A stretch of DNA of 64,000 nt from Neurospora intermedia (taxonomy: Eukaryota; Ascomycota; Sordariomycetes; Sordariales; Sordariaceae): the NCBI GenBank assembly GCA_037102815.1, contig BTPP01000002.1, forward strand, positions 3,472,001 through 3,536,000, written 5' to 3'. Position numbers and translations under genes: made by a program. The first letter of the stretch is position 1. Each line of letters opens with the position of its first letter. Below the pieces are notes generated by a model, which saw only the letters and a list, made by a program, of their open reading frames with translations, was not told the DNA's origin and ran no database searches. Below are positions 24,360 to 35,712 of the stretch, one piece after another.

Positions 24360-26127
24360 AAGCCGACGGCCAATGATCTTGAAATCACTTTTCGCTGTTT
24401 ACATCGGCATTGGAAGACTTGTGGAGAGGATGGGAGTTATGGGATCTTGGGCGTTCGCATGGGATTGTGGTTATCTATGGCATCTGAAAGGGCGCTGTCG
24501 CATTCGACGTGGATTTGTATGGAATACCCAGGCGGAATCGGACAGTCTGCGCCACCATCATGATATCATACAAGAGAGGCATGAAATAGCTAAACTAGCA
24601 TACCCGATAGAACGGCAACGTTAGCATTAGAAATCACGATTTTTTTTTTTTTTCCTTGGGTTTCAAGTTGCCTCTTCACCCAAGTAGGCAAGATGTTATT
24701 TCTATGACGGTGATAAGTAAAGGTGATCCCGTGCTGGTCGGCTGCCGGGTAGCGACCCCCAAACCGCTGCGCCAACCCCACTGAACTTACCGCGCCAACG
24801 GCCCGTGACAGCGCTGTTTGGTTAGCGCAGGCCGCGGAGTTCAGATTTGTTGACCTTCGCCAACTGCAGGGGGTGAGGGGCTTCACATCTCCAGAACGGG
24901 ATCCTCGCCCCGGTCATTGATCAGGAGACCCCTTGATCAGGTTCAGTTCGGATTCCCCTTTCCTGACCCTCATGCGATCAATATCGACCGCACCTCGCCG
25001 TGAGCTCAAAACCCTTTGAGTTGACAACCACCTCCTCATCTTCTCTTCAACCAGTCGACCTTCGACTTGCTCGGTTTTTGTTGCGCCACCAGTCCAAGGT
25101 TCCGGTCCAAACAAACCTTGATCAGTCAGAAGCAGAGCAGCAAGTCACAACTGAACTGGAAGGCGATCATACAACAGCCAAGCCTGCGCTCAGCTGCGAT
25201 AAGCCTCGAAATTGTTGACCGCCCCCTCTCCGATAATCCGACACCCCGTCCACATTCACGCAATCTGGATTGCCGTGGCTGGGCTTGAGAGAGTGTTCGA
25301 CGCCGTAGTTCACCTTTTTTTTTTTTTCGATTCTCCGAACAACTATTTGTCGGCCTGGTGTCCATCCGACGCTTGGGAAACAATAAACCCACCGTCCTTT
25401 TTCTTTTCGCGCTGCGCGTCGCATACATATTTCCCTCGAAAGGCTGTTATCGCCGTCCGATCTCTCACCGACTACCTACACCTGGTCCCGATTTCAAGGA
25501 GTCGTCCTGGGCTTGTCTCTAACTTCTTGTCTCTCCGTCTCAGCTCTGATCGCCTTTTGCTCTCTTCAGTCTGTGCGGCTTTGGGGAGACACCCGCATAC
25601 ATTCTTTTCATACAACTTTGCCCCCAGACGGCCGCCTTTCCCACCACCCGAGCAGTTGGGTGAGGGCTCACAGTGCTCGACAATCAATAGCTCAGGCTCC
25701 TGATACCGCTTACCCCGCGATCGCGCGCCTCGCCGCGGCCACCTCCTTACTCCAACTCGTGCGCACCTGTCCACGATCGTCCGAAGAGACAATCACCGAG
25801 GAAGAAAAAAAACAGGGCCGAGATTCTGATTTGGACCCCTCTGAGCAGTCTGGGCGACGCACAATTGGACCCTGGCCGCCGGATTACCATGCAGAGACGC
25901 TCCTGCGGCAAGCACAGCATCCAGACTCGACAACCATTGGACCGAACGAACCACTCAGCAACGCAGTCACCGTTGCGGTCATCGAATCGTCATTCTTGAC
26001 TTGGCTAGCCCCAACGCTAGAACTGTCTTAACGCACCACGACCCATCGAAATCTACCCAACCTGCATCGGCGGCTCATTGAATGAAACCCCGTCGCATTT
26101 CTCTCGACCTTTGATAATCAACCCACC
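24360..26127. other. Intergenic region with probable long 5' leader
   Basis: About 1.8 kb. A T14 run lies at 24,640-24,653 and a second T-run near 25,316-25,328. From about 25,000 the sequence is C/T-rich with several ORFs of 60-170 codons, overlapping on both strands and without domain features. They are best explained as the promoter and a long 5' leader with upstream ORFs of the following gene. Confidence 0.55.
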
Positions 26128-28182
26128 ATGTCCTTCGGCCCCGATTCCCTTTCCGGTGGTTACTTTGAACCGGGCGAAAACCCATTGCAAACCCTAAGTG
26201 CTGGTATCTTCCGGCCGCCAGCATCGCCGGCCGATTCGAACCACAACCTCGGCAAGTCCAACGGTAGTCTCTACGACGACGTAGCCATGTCCAACGGGAC
26301 AAGCCCCTCACAAACACCAGAACAAGCAAATGCGAAGCGGAAACGTTTGGGTTTGGGTGTCCAGGGAGCGACCCCGAACGACCACAACATGCAGGTGGAT
26401 GGCATGAACGACGGAAAGGCAGAGACAGGGAACACGGATGCGGGCCAAGCAAGATACAACTTGGCCGGCCAGCTGAATGCTACCCCAACGGGCGGCACCT
26501 TCACGGTTAACGGTAGGCTGGAAGAGAGCATGTACTCTGATCTAGACTACAGGAGAGCCGCAGGCTCCAAACGAGCCCATGACGACCCCGATGGTCCGTC
26601 GTCTCAGATGGAGGGTCAAGTCGACTCTTCCACACAACAACAGAACCCAGCCAACTCGTCGAAATGGGGATTCCTCGGCTTGCAAACCATAGGCCAAGTA
26701 ATGGGCAAGGTTTGGGAGTTCTGTAAAGGCGGAGGATTTCGTGGCTTTCAAGCCGGAGGCGGCACAGGATACGAGGTTAACGGTTCAACAGTTACCCCAG
26801 CTGTTCAGGCCACTGCCGTTGGCCAGCCGTGGGCTAGCGAGCAACAAGAACAGCCCATCCATTTTACCATGGAGGCCGATCAGGACACGTCGATGCCTCC
26901 TCAGGAGACGGTGATAACGCCCATACCGCCACCAGTGCAAGAATTCGTAGCACCCCAGGAGTTTTCATCCCCACTACCCCAGGAGTTTTCGTCCCCACTA
27001 CCCCTACCGATCTCCGATTATATGCCCTATGCGCCCGAGTATCACGAGACGAACAACTCAGAATCGTTGACCCGACCGGCCGTCAAACGGAGACAAGTAA
27101 GCGAGATCCAGGACGACCTCAACAGGAACTGGATAATGGTAGACGAAAACGGCAATGGTGGCAGCCCATCGCCCTCTCCTGTCTTGCCTAGCTTTGGCGC
27201 TGCATCATCAGGACGGGCAACACCCGGGCTAAGGCCACCATCTTCTCTACGGACAAGGTCGACAGGATTATCTTCAAGTAATGCTGCAAGACGCATCACT
27301 GCTCCCTCGCAAAGATTTACTGGCGGTCCATCTATGCTGCCCCGGACACGGGCTCCTTCGAGACTATCGCAACATACCGTGGCGCCTAGTGTGGGCGCCC
27401 AAGAACTCCCTAGTTTTGGCGCTCCAAGGTCACCACCTGCCAGGGACACGCCGACTCCTTCGTTCTCAACATCTACAACGCCGGCAGCTCCCGTGAGCCG
27501 AATACCCCTTCCGGCTTCTGCCGGTGGGGCGCCAGGAAGTGGAGGGGCTCGCCCCAGTTTTGGTGGTCTCGATGCAGCCGTTTCCAACGGCCGCCAAAGT
27601 CCTGCTACTTTCAACGGCCGCCAAAGTCCTAGCCACGCAAACCCTACCCCCTTTGCGTTTTCCTCACCTGCCTATCAGCCCTCCTCCAACTCGCGCCCTT
27701 CCAGTCGCCAGAGCCTTGGCTATGGTAATGCCGGCGGCGGCAACAGTAACACTAGGCGAAGTCTTCAAGCGCCCATCCAGCTCTCTTCCCCTGCCATCCC
27801 CAGACCCTCGTCGAGTTCAGCCGCCAAGGTACTGAAATCCCCCACCAACCACCACCGCCGCGGTGAAAGCAGCGGCGCTGCCGGGCCCAGTCACAGTTCC
27901 TCGGCAAGGCCTGGGTCGTCCATGCGTAGGAACAGAGGACTGAGTCTTCATGGCGCTTATGTCGAGGACGGACTGAAGGGCAGCCCTAGACTGGATGGCG
28001 AGGCGAAGCATCTTGCAAAGAAGAAGATGGCTGCCGAGAGGGATGCGGATGCGAATATAGATGCCTTCAATGAGAAGCTGTTGCAGATGATTCGGCAGGG
28101 GAAGGAGGCATTGGGGACAAAGGTGGAGGTTCTCGATGATAGGGGTGGTAGTAATGTCGTGTGGGAGGAAGATGAGCTCTGA
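26128..28182 (+). CDS. Disordered Ser/Pro-rich protein of unknown function
   Basis: Single-exon ORF of 684 aa starting with ATG in an ACCATGTC context. It has no signal peptide or membrane segment. Residues ~58-75 contain a basic K-R-K-R cluster (possible nuclear signal). A short hydrophobic/aromatic island at about residues 180-215 (W-G-F-L-G-L, then W-E-F-C-K-G-G-G-F-R-G-F, then A-G-G-G-T-G-Y) is the only ordered-looking part besides the C-terminal ~50 residues, which are charged and predicted helical (A-K-K-K-M-A-A-E-R-D-A-D). The remainder is Ser/Pro/Gly/Asn-rich low complexity, with an 8-residue tandem duplication (P-Q-E-F-S-S-P-L, twice) and two N-G-R-Q-S-P copies. I do not recognise the family; a nuclear or cytoskeletal scaffold is a guess only. 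Confidence 0.85.
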   Translation: MSFGPDSLSGGYFEPGENPLQTLSAGIFRPPASPADSNHNLGKSNGSLYDDVAMSNGTSPSQTPEQANAKRKRLGLGVQGATPNDHNMQVDGMNDGKAETGNTDAGQARYNLAGQLNATPTGGTFTVNGRLEESMYSDLDYRRAAGSKRAHDDPDGPSSQMEGQVDSSTQQQNPANSSKWGFLGLQTIGQVMGKVWEFCKGGGFRGFQAGGGTGYEVNGSTVTPAVQATAVGQPWASEQQEQPIHFTMEADQDTSMPPQETVITPIPPPVQEFVAPQEFSSPLPQEFSSPLPLPISDYMPYAPEYHETNNSESLTRPAVKRRQVSEIQDDLNRNWIMVDENGNGGSPSPSPVLPSFGAASSGRATPGLRPPSSLRTRSTGLSSSNAARRITAPSQRFTGGPSMLPRTRAPSRLSQHTVAPSVGAQELPSFGAPRSPPARDTPTPSFSTSTTPAAPVSRIPLPASAGGAPGSGGARPSFGGLDAAVSNGRQSPATFNGRQSPSHANPTPFAFSSPAYQPSSNSRPSSRQSLGYGNAGGGNSNTRRSLQAPIQLSSPAIPRPSSSSAAKVLKSPTNHHRRGESSGAAGPSHSSSARPGSSMRRNRGLSLHGAYVEDGLKGSPRLDGEAKHLAKKKMAAERDADANIDAFNEKLLQMIRQGKEALGTKVEVLDDRGGSNVVWEEDEL

Positions 28183-29200
28183 AGACGGGTTGGAGAGTGA
28201 ATGAGGTTGTGGTGATACCCGGTGGCTGCTGCAAGGTCAGATGACCTACGATCAGTTGGATAGGCTTTTCTGATATTGGATCCCACCCATGATGAGCGAG
28301 TTCAGGAAGCTGCGGCCCAGGCGAAATCCTGGAGAATTACGGAACAGACATTTGTTAAAGGTAATCTGTTGTGGGCTGTTCAGAGTGGCAGGATGATCAA
28401 AAGATTGGCGGAAGGTAGTGTGCTCGTGATTGATTACAATCATTGGCCAGACACGAGAAGGAAGGTAGGAAGGAATGCGCCGGGGGCTCCACGTCATTCG
28501 TTCCTTGTTGTTGTTTGCATTCAGGCGCGCGGATCGCATGGGCGCCGGGAGTTTTCTGCTTTGCTCACACATACTCCATACCTGCTCTTTTGCTGTTCGT
28601 CGTTGTTCTTTGATACCATTTCTTGGAGCCCCCTGTTTCGGTTACTTTTTGAGCGAGCAAGTGTGTCCGATTGTTGTGTGTTTTTGTGTGGCTGTTCGTT
28701 CCTGTCGTCCGTCCAGGGCAGGCAGATTGTTTACATTTGTTAGGGTTACCGAAGTATATCATGGCATATTTTTTGTAATCTTTAGTATCATCATATGAAT
28801 GATATATAACAAATAGAACTGGGAAATTGACTCGTCAGGTACAGATTTTGTTCGGATTTCTCCCTCTTTTACATGTCCCTAGATAACAAGGTACCCATCA
28901 GCAACCGCATTCCTAACACACTGCGTATCTGTCTCTCCGGCATTAACCCTAACCCAGATATTGCTGACAAGCAAAGTGTGTCACACCATCCAAGTCCTTT
29001 CTCACCTCACAAGAACTCGAGCTTCTCACCAATCACATCAATGTAACGCAACAATCACTCGGTCAGCACAATATGCCAAATCCCATGTTACGCTGAACAC
29101 ATTCACTTACCACGCACTCGGCTTTCCGAAATCGGAATCCGGCGGGCGGGCAATCCCCTTGATCTAGAGTCGCAGGCACTAAATCACATCACCGTGAAAA
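28183..29200. other. Intergenic region
   Basis: About 1 kb. It contains the 3' end of the disordered-protein gene and the promoter of the permease gene. A double TAACCC motif is present near 28,945. No gene is seen. Confidence 0.55.
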
Positions 29201-31219
29201 ATGGCGCCATCAGGTTGGGGGACCTCGAAAATGGATGGTGATGCTGCTGCCCGTGGTGCGCTTCTCCGCACCGCCAACAGCAATAGCAGCGGCGACAACA
29301 ACGCCAAGGCAGCAGCAGCAGCTGCAATGACGGTGAACTACCATACCATCAACAACAACAACAGTCCCCGATCATCCGCAGACCTGACCTACCTCGATCC
29401 CGAACCCTACGACTCCGATAACGACACTATGGGTTCCTCCTCCTCACCCATTCTCGAATCCCAGCAGCAACTTCCCCACCGACGTGAAGGAGCAGAAGAA
29501 GAAGAAGACCAAGAAGATGGCCACGCCGCCGCCGCTGCTGACCTCGTAACCACCACCGAATCCCGCTCACTCACCCGCGGCCTCGCCCAGCGCCACCTCT
29601 CCATGCTCGGCATTGCCGGCTCCATCGGCACCGGTCTGTTCCTGGGCCTCGGCGGTGCCGTCGCGCGCGGCGGTCCCCTCGGTGCGCTGCTGGGCTACTT
29701 TGTCATTGGCCTGATTGTGTGCGCGGTGCAGTTCGCCTTGGGGGAAGTCGCGTCCCTGTTGCCGGTCACGGGCAGTTTCGTGCGCCACGCCGAGTTTCTG
29801 GTCGACCCGGCCTGGGGGTTCGCGATTGGGTGGAATCTGGTGTATGGCAATGTCTTGTCGATCCCGAGCGAGATCACGGCGATTTGTGTCTTGTTTGAGT
29901 ACTGGACCGAGGGCCGCGTCAGCCCGGCTGTGTTCATTGTCTTTTTTGTGGTGGTGACGGTCGGGGTGGGGATGGCGCTCGTGAGGGTGTTTGGGGAGGT
30001 GGAGTTTGTGTTTGCGATGCTCAAGGTGGTGTTGGTGGTGTTTTTGATCTTGTTGGGGCTGGTGATTGATTTGGGGGGGATCCCGGGAACGGAGAGGATC
30101 GGGTTTCGGTATTGGAAGAGTCCGGGGCCGTTTGTGGAGTATATTGCCACGGGCGATTGGGGGAGGTTTTTGGGGTTTTGGAGCGTCATGACGGGGGCGG
30201 TGTTCTCGTTTGCGGGCGTGGAGAGTCTGGCGATGGCGGCGGCGGAGACGAGGAACCCCAGGAAGGCGATCCCGAGGGCTTGCAAGCGCGTGTTTGCGAG
30301 GGTGGTGCTGTTTTATATGCTGGCGGTGCTGGTGGTTGGTATGTTGGTGGCGAGCGATGATCCGAGGCTCGATGGCAGTGGTGATAGCGTCGCGCAGAGC
30401 CCGTTCGTGATTGCGGCTTCGGCGGCGGGCATCAAGGCGATTCCATCGGTGGTCAACGCGATCGTGATTACTTCCGCGTGGTCTGCGTCTAACCAGAGCT
30501 TGTTGGCGGGCACGAGGGTCTTGTATGGACTGGCGCTGAAGGGACAAGCTCCCAAGATTTTCTTGCGGACTACGTCGTGGGGAACGCCGTACATGTGTGT
30601 ACTCCTGTTTGGCGTCTTCATGTCTCTTAGCTTTATGAGCCTCTCGGAGCGCGCCATCAACGTGTTCTGGTGGTTGGTACGGCTGACCTCGGCGGGAGTA
30701 TTGGTGTCTTGGTCATCCATCTTGGTGAATCACATTCGCTTAAGAAAGGCGATGGACAGGCAGGGCATTGCATATACCAGGCTGCCGTGGTCCAGCTGGT
30801 GGACTGGTAAGTTGTTGTCCTCAAAGCTGGATTCCAGATCTGAGACTGATCACTTTCCCGGTTATAGTCTACAGCTCGCCGGTAGCCCTGTTCATGTGCA
30901 TCGTCATTCTCCTAACAGGAGGCTTCAGCGTTTTTACCAAGGGTAACTGGGATGCCGCTACATTTGTCTCCTCATACTTGTAAGTTCACCTATATCTGTC
31001 AATTCTTAATCGCAAAGAAACTAACGAATGACCAGGGACATTCCGATCGTCCTCATCGCCTATCTGGCTTGGAAATTTCACAAGAAGACCAAGATCGTGT
31101 CTATGGACGACATCCCCCTTGATGGTGCGTTCGAGCAAGCCGAAGACGCCATTTTCGAGGACCTCGAAGAAGGGAAGACGAAAGGGTGGGTACGGGTTGT
31201 TAGTTGGATATGGGATTAG
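29201..31219 (+). CDS. Amino-acid permease (APC superfamily, fungal YAT type)
   Basis: Three exons (29201-30806, 30868-30979, 31036-31219) encode 633 aa. The first ~120 residues are cytosolic and low-complexity (Asn, Ser, Ala and Glu runs). The core begins with L-S-M-L-G-I-A-G-S-I-G-T-G-L-F-L-G, the substrate-binding first helix of fungal amino-acid permeases, and shows about 12 hydrophobic segments, including G-A-V-F-S-F-A-G-V-E and the A-A-E-T-x-N-P-R-K-A-I-P loop typical of YAT permeases. The last exon has the final membrane helix and an acidic tail. The role is proton-coupled amino-acid uptake at the plasma membrane; the substrate cannot be assigned. The high GC at third positions produces a long spurious antisense ORF. 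Confidence 0.93.
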
Positions 31220-33693
31220 AAGGAGAGGCGTTTACGGCCGGTACGTTTACGCAACGATACGATACCGATGATAACGATGGCTTATGCATTTGCACAATTA
31301 CAACATAGAACTCTATATGCATTGATGTTTTCTTCCCTCACTCCACGATGCTTACCATGTGCTAAAGTAACTACAGCCTCGTCGATTCCAATGTTGCTTG
31401 GATGCGCCGTTGCCTCGACGCATTGCGGCTTGAGGTTGGCTGGCAATCTCACAACTACACTCCTCTTCTGAAGCGGTATTATTAGAAACAGTCGATGGTG
31501 GGTATTTAATCTGGCTTTTTTCGAAGGCCAGCGCAGGTGTATACAGTTAATCAACAAACCACCTTATTCTACGGGCGGCATCCATTGGACCCTCGACACG
31601 GCAACGGCCCCGGCCCCCAGTCTTATAGCCAACACATTGTGCATTTTTCGGAACGATGTATCATTTGACGGAATACTCCTGGCCAAACGTGGCCTTTGTC
31701 ACTTGGCAACGAATACTATCCTGGCCGCAAAGGGCGTTGCGTCCATGGCTCGTATACGGTCCCATCTGTTTCCCATTGACGATGGGTTTCTGCAACCATT
31801 GAACATTATTCAGATGTGATTCTTTAATACGCAGATTTCGAGCGTTGCGATTGCAAGTCGAATATATGCTGCCCATGCTCAGTTCGTCGTCGTTTCCACG
31901 AAGGGCGTTCATAGCACAAAATTCGTGCGTTCCATTGACCAAGACTGTATCAAACGGCTGGAACTCTGGCCCTATATATGTCTTCCCAGAAGTTCAGGGT
32001 ATGATTATACTTCACCTTCGCAGATAGTCAAGTACCGACCGACGGCGGGGTCCATGAAATTACAGAGGCAAGCGGGAGGTGAGATTGCTGATTATCATTT
32101 CCGTTTCTAGTCGTCCTGGCATGTCCCTCGTCCGAGATTGGCAGGTTGCTGTTGCGGACATGTTCAGCTTTGTTCTTTCAAGACCCGAGTCTCAAACATC
32201 GTGGACATTGACAAGATTGGGTGCATTTTTTTTCACATCATTTTGAAAAGAGTACATCGCTCATGTTGAGCGTTGTAGGTACGCCACTGATCCCTTGCTG
32301 CATTGCGTCTCTCATTGACTTGGCAGATATATATATAGCACAAGCATACATCCCTTAGGTTAGGTACATACTCGTGGTTTTTCGGCCAGTTCAAACCAAC
32401 ATTTCGAGCATTATGTCCACGACATTTTGCTTGACATAGAATTAACACATATCAATTCAGTCTGTTTGGTCCAAGCCGGGGAATCAACAGCATACCCTGG
32501 CCAGAAACTCGGTTTGGGACTCTCGGTTCCTACGTCTTCACTCCATTGAGGCTCTTTTTCCAATCGGAAAACCGTGCTCATCCAGCTACTTTAGTCCCTG
32601 GATCGGCGAATGTGCTACCGCTGCTGGGTTCCCATGTTCTGGGATACCCTCCCTCGGTCAACCGTCCCCCGCCGCCCCGATCCATGCCTTGGGTCGCATT
32701 CCATTGAAGCGGCAGGTCTCAGAGATTCATGGGAATTGGGGTTGCCACTCTTCAGTTGATCAGACAGTTCCCCAGGGTATAAGTTCTGCCTTTTCCAATG
32801 TCATCTATCGAAATCGAATTGTGGTACCGAACCCACATACACACAGCTGCGATTACGGTTCGAGGTGGACTAAAGTCAAGGTGTCATCCGGTCTTCTCAC
32901 CATCTCCTCACCTTCTTTAGATCTTTCCACATCACTCACTCTCGTTGCCTACGCTTTTCGCGCAGACGACCACCTTTTACCGTTTACTTGGCTTTTCTGC
33001 GCTTGTCATCGGACCAAGTGAACTGCTTGCTTCTTCGGCTCAACCCGGTTGTCAAAAATAGAGCACTTCGAACCTAGCGTGGCGGTTGGTTTCATCTTTT
33101 CCATTTTATGCGCAACTATTTGGGACTATTTCAACGTTCTAAACCCCAATGGCTTAGCTTTCGACCCTGAACAAGCATCATGAACAAGGTTGCCGTGCAC
33201 CACCTCGTCTTTTGATTTTTGAAGCTGTGGCTTTTCTTTTTCTTCTACAAGTGGATATCAAAAAAGCAACGACAACTCCCCATTACCTGGGTACAAAAAC
33301 CTCCTCCCTGTACCATCAATCTATAAAGACTGGTTTCGGGAAGGAATAGATCATTTCCTTCATACCTGACAGCGTCGATCACCATACCTTGCCCGTGCCC
33401 ACTAGGTGAGCCTCCGGCTTCCCCCCCTGCGGATCATCCCCAGCCAATACACTACTTTGCTACCTTGCACGACATATACAACGACATGACACACGACACA
33501 TTACAACGCAGCCAACCTCCCGTTCATCTATACTACCCCAACCCTTCTGTCCGTACCATCTGGACTTTTGAATACCCAGAATACAGACCGTGTTTTTGAT
33601 GGAACAAGACTTAGACCTGACCACAATTTCCAGCCAATTCAGCCTCCATACCTCATAAAGCATACGTCCCTTCCTGAGCGACCCGCCGTCAAA
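31220..33693. other. Intergenic region
   Basis: About 2.5 kb without a supported gene. ORFs up to 110 codons occur on both strands but have no recognisable feature. The part from about 33,000 is C/T-rich and likely the promoter and leader of the small secreted protein gene. Confidence 0.55.
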
Positions 33694-34088
33694 ATGAAGG
33701 CAAGTAAACTCCGTCTTGTGAAACCTCAACTCCCTTCCTGCACATCTGCAGCGTCCCAAAAGACCAAACAAACCTCACTTTCCTTACCTTCGTCCCCATA
33801 CCCAAACCTCAACTAACTCTCCCACCGCCAAAGACCTCCATCGCCCTCATCACCCTCCTCAGCTTCTTCACCGCCGGAGCTCTTGCTTTGCCTACTTCCC
33901 AACAGGCCACCGAGGGTCCCGCGAAACCCAACGTCAAGGCCGTCCAGGTCAACTACGGCACACCCAGGTGCCCCGACCCGCGGCTCGATGCGCTGTGCAT
34001 GGCCAACAATGCCGATGCGTACTGCGATGCGCAGGGGTTCCATAATAACTTTATGAAGACTTGCAAGGCGTGCTACTGTGAGCAATGA
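33694..34088 (+). CDS. Small secreted six-cysteine protein
   Basis: Two exons (33694-33699 and 33834-34088) give 86 aa. The first coding exon is only ATG AAG; joining it to the exon at 33,834 yields a textbook signal peptide (M-K-T-S-I-A-L-I, hydrophobic core, A-L-A-L-P). The intron starts with GCAAGT after AG, the consensus of GC-AG introns, and ends CAAAG, with a CTAAC branch point near 33,813. The nearby GT at 33,704 gives the wrong frame. The mature peptide (~65 aa) has six cysteines with a C-terminal C-K-A-C-Y-C-E-Q cluster, suggesting three disulfides. No family is recognised; such proteins are often called candidate effectors or cell-surface peptides, but there is no evidence for a role here. 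Confidence 0.75.
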
Positions 34089-34324
34089 TGCAAGACAAGG
34101 GCTGTCTAGCTGATGGTGGAGGAGGAGGAGGATCGGGCTAGCGAGCTGTGACGGAGAACTGGACTTGGGAAGGAGCAAAAAATGGAAGCTGAGGGAAGAG
34201 ATTATATGGAAAGTGTGATTAGAGAGAGAGAGAGGGAGACTCCAGCTTGAGAGTGGTTGAGGAACAGCAGGCAGGTTGTTTTGATATTAACAGGAGGATA
34301 AAGCGAACTTCGGAATTTTTTTTT

Positions 34325-34355
<31 letters not shown>

Positions 34356-35712
34356 AGATGGACATTGTTTTACCAGCTATTTACTACATTGTAAGCAGAT
34401 TTTTGGATCAAAGACCCAGTTAACGATCAGTGAATTGAAACTATTCCGGTGAATTATACTGAAGGAGAAAGCAAGCCATGTATGTATGTGTGATGTGATG
34501 AGAGGTAGAAGTTCGTAACTTTCATTCAATTACCGTACGTACCGGTTGTGGCTAGCCAGGTCTAAGGGGGGTTTCAGGTAGACATCACATGCTAACCAGC
34601 TAAATTGATGGTAGCTTGTGGCCACTAATTTGGCTAGAGCTAGCGTCTCGTGAAGATGCCTTTCTCTCCTTTCCAGTTATTTCTTGTTATCACCCTTTCC
34701 GTAAATTTTGGGACGATTCCGCCAGGCGATTTGTAGGGTGGTTTGTCTTGGTGTGGTGAAGAGCATATAGGATGGTACCAGCTCGACTTGGGTGGTCAGC
34801 TAGCGAGGGCCGAACGACAGAAATGATAAAAATGGAGCAGGTCCAGAACTTAAGACTCTATAGCTGATAGTTCAAATAGTCTTGAATTGGTCCTCCGCGG
34901 AAATAGCAAATAGTCTGTGGAAGATGCAAGTAAAAACCTCGTCAAGTCACCCGCTCTCAAACAGGCAGTTAGTGATCCCCACACGCTATGCACTTGGACG
35001 CATCCCGCGGAACCCACTATTGGGATTTCCCATAACAGCTGTAAGTAGCACTTAGATACTGGGATACCTATTCCAAGACCTATTTTATGGGCGTTATAGA
35101 GGTCTTCCCGTAACCAATTCCCCGTTCTGGCGATAACATCGCATCGCAAGTTTCCGACTGACGTCTTGATGACAAATCTCTCCACTGACGTTGATGACGA
35201 TGCGGTCATTACTTGAGGGTACAACGTTTCGGATGATGTTTGATTAGGGTAAAGAGTGCAAAAGCATCGCGTGTGTGTCAACAGACGACATAAAACCACC
35301 GAGTAGGTATTATTCTAGAAGAACCAACACAGCAGTCCCGTCGAGTCGCCGTCACTGCCCGAACCAACACCAACATTAAATCCATCCCGCCGTCAATTGG
35401 AACCACGATATAATACACGTGGTTTATCGCGTCTCATCCTCGACGATTTACGAAATACTTACGTACATCTAGAAAATCTCGACCAACCACGGGAATCGCT
35501 TCACCGGGAGAGGCGGGTCAACGTGAAGAACCCAAGACGGTGGGTAAACGATGAGTCAGCTTCCCCAGTTCTTCTTGATCGACGATATATGTGGAATAAA
35601 TGCTCATTGTTCGCCTCGCCAAGCATGGTAGAATAAATATCAAGATCCAGTACTAAAGAACATAACTTGTTTATTTGTGTCCCAAATCGTCCACCAAAAA
35701 CCAAACATCACC
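34089..35712. other. Intergenic region
   Basis: About 1.6 kb. It contains GA repeats near 34,217, a T9 run followed by a G28 homopolymer (listed separately), and the promoter of the cyanamide hydratase-like gene. ORFs (for example 149 codons on the minus strand at 34,850-35,299) show no domain or signal and are not called. Confidence 0.55.
34325..34352. repeat. G28 homopolymer
   Basis: Twenty-eight consecutive G bases preceded by nine T bases, about 235 bp past the stop codon of the small secreted protein gene and so likely in its 3' UTR or just beyond. Such runs can form G-quadruplexes, are replication-unstable, and their length is unreliable in many assemblies. Confidence 0.85.

Noticed and set aside
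25212-26031. Two overlapping plus-strand ORFs of 163 and 172 codons
   Set aside because: C/T-rich DNA directly upstream of the 684-aa ORF, no domains, and different overlapping frames; more likely promoter and 5' leader.
28943-28957. Telomere-like double repeat (TAACCC twice), with similar single motifs near 22,201 and 56,871
   Set aside because: Only two units; short TTAGGG motifs are common in fungal promoters and occur by chance. It is no evidence for an interstitial telomere.
29567-30547. 326-codon minus-strand ORF inside the permease gene
   Set aside because: Antisense shadow caused by high GC at third positions of the permease; Arg/His-rich translation with no domain.
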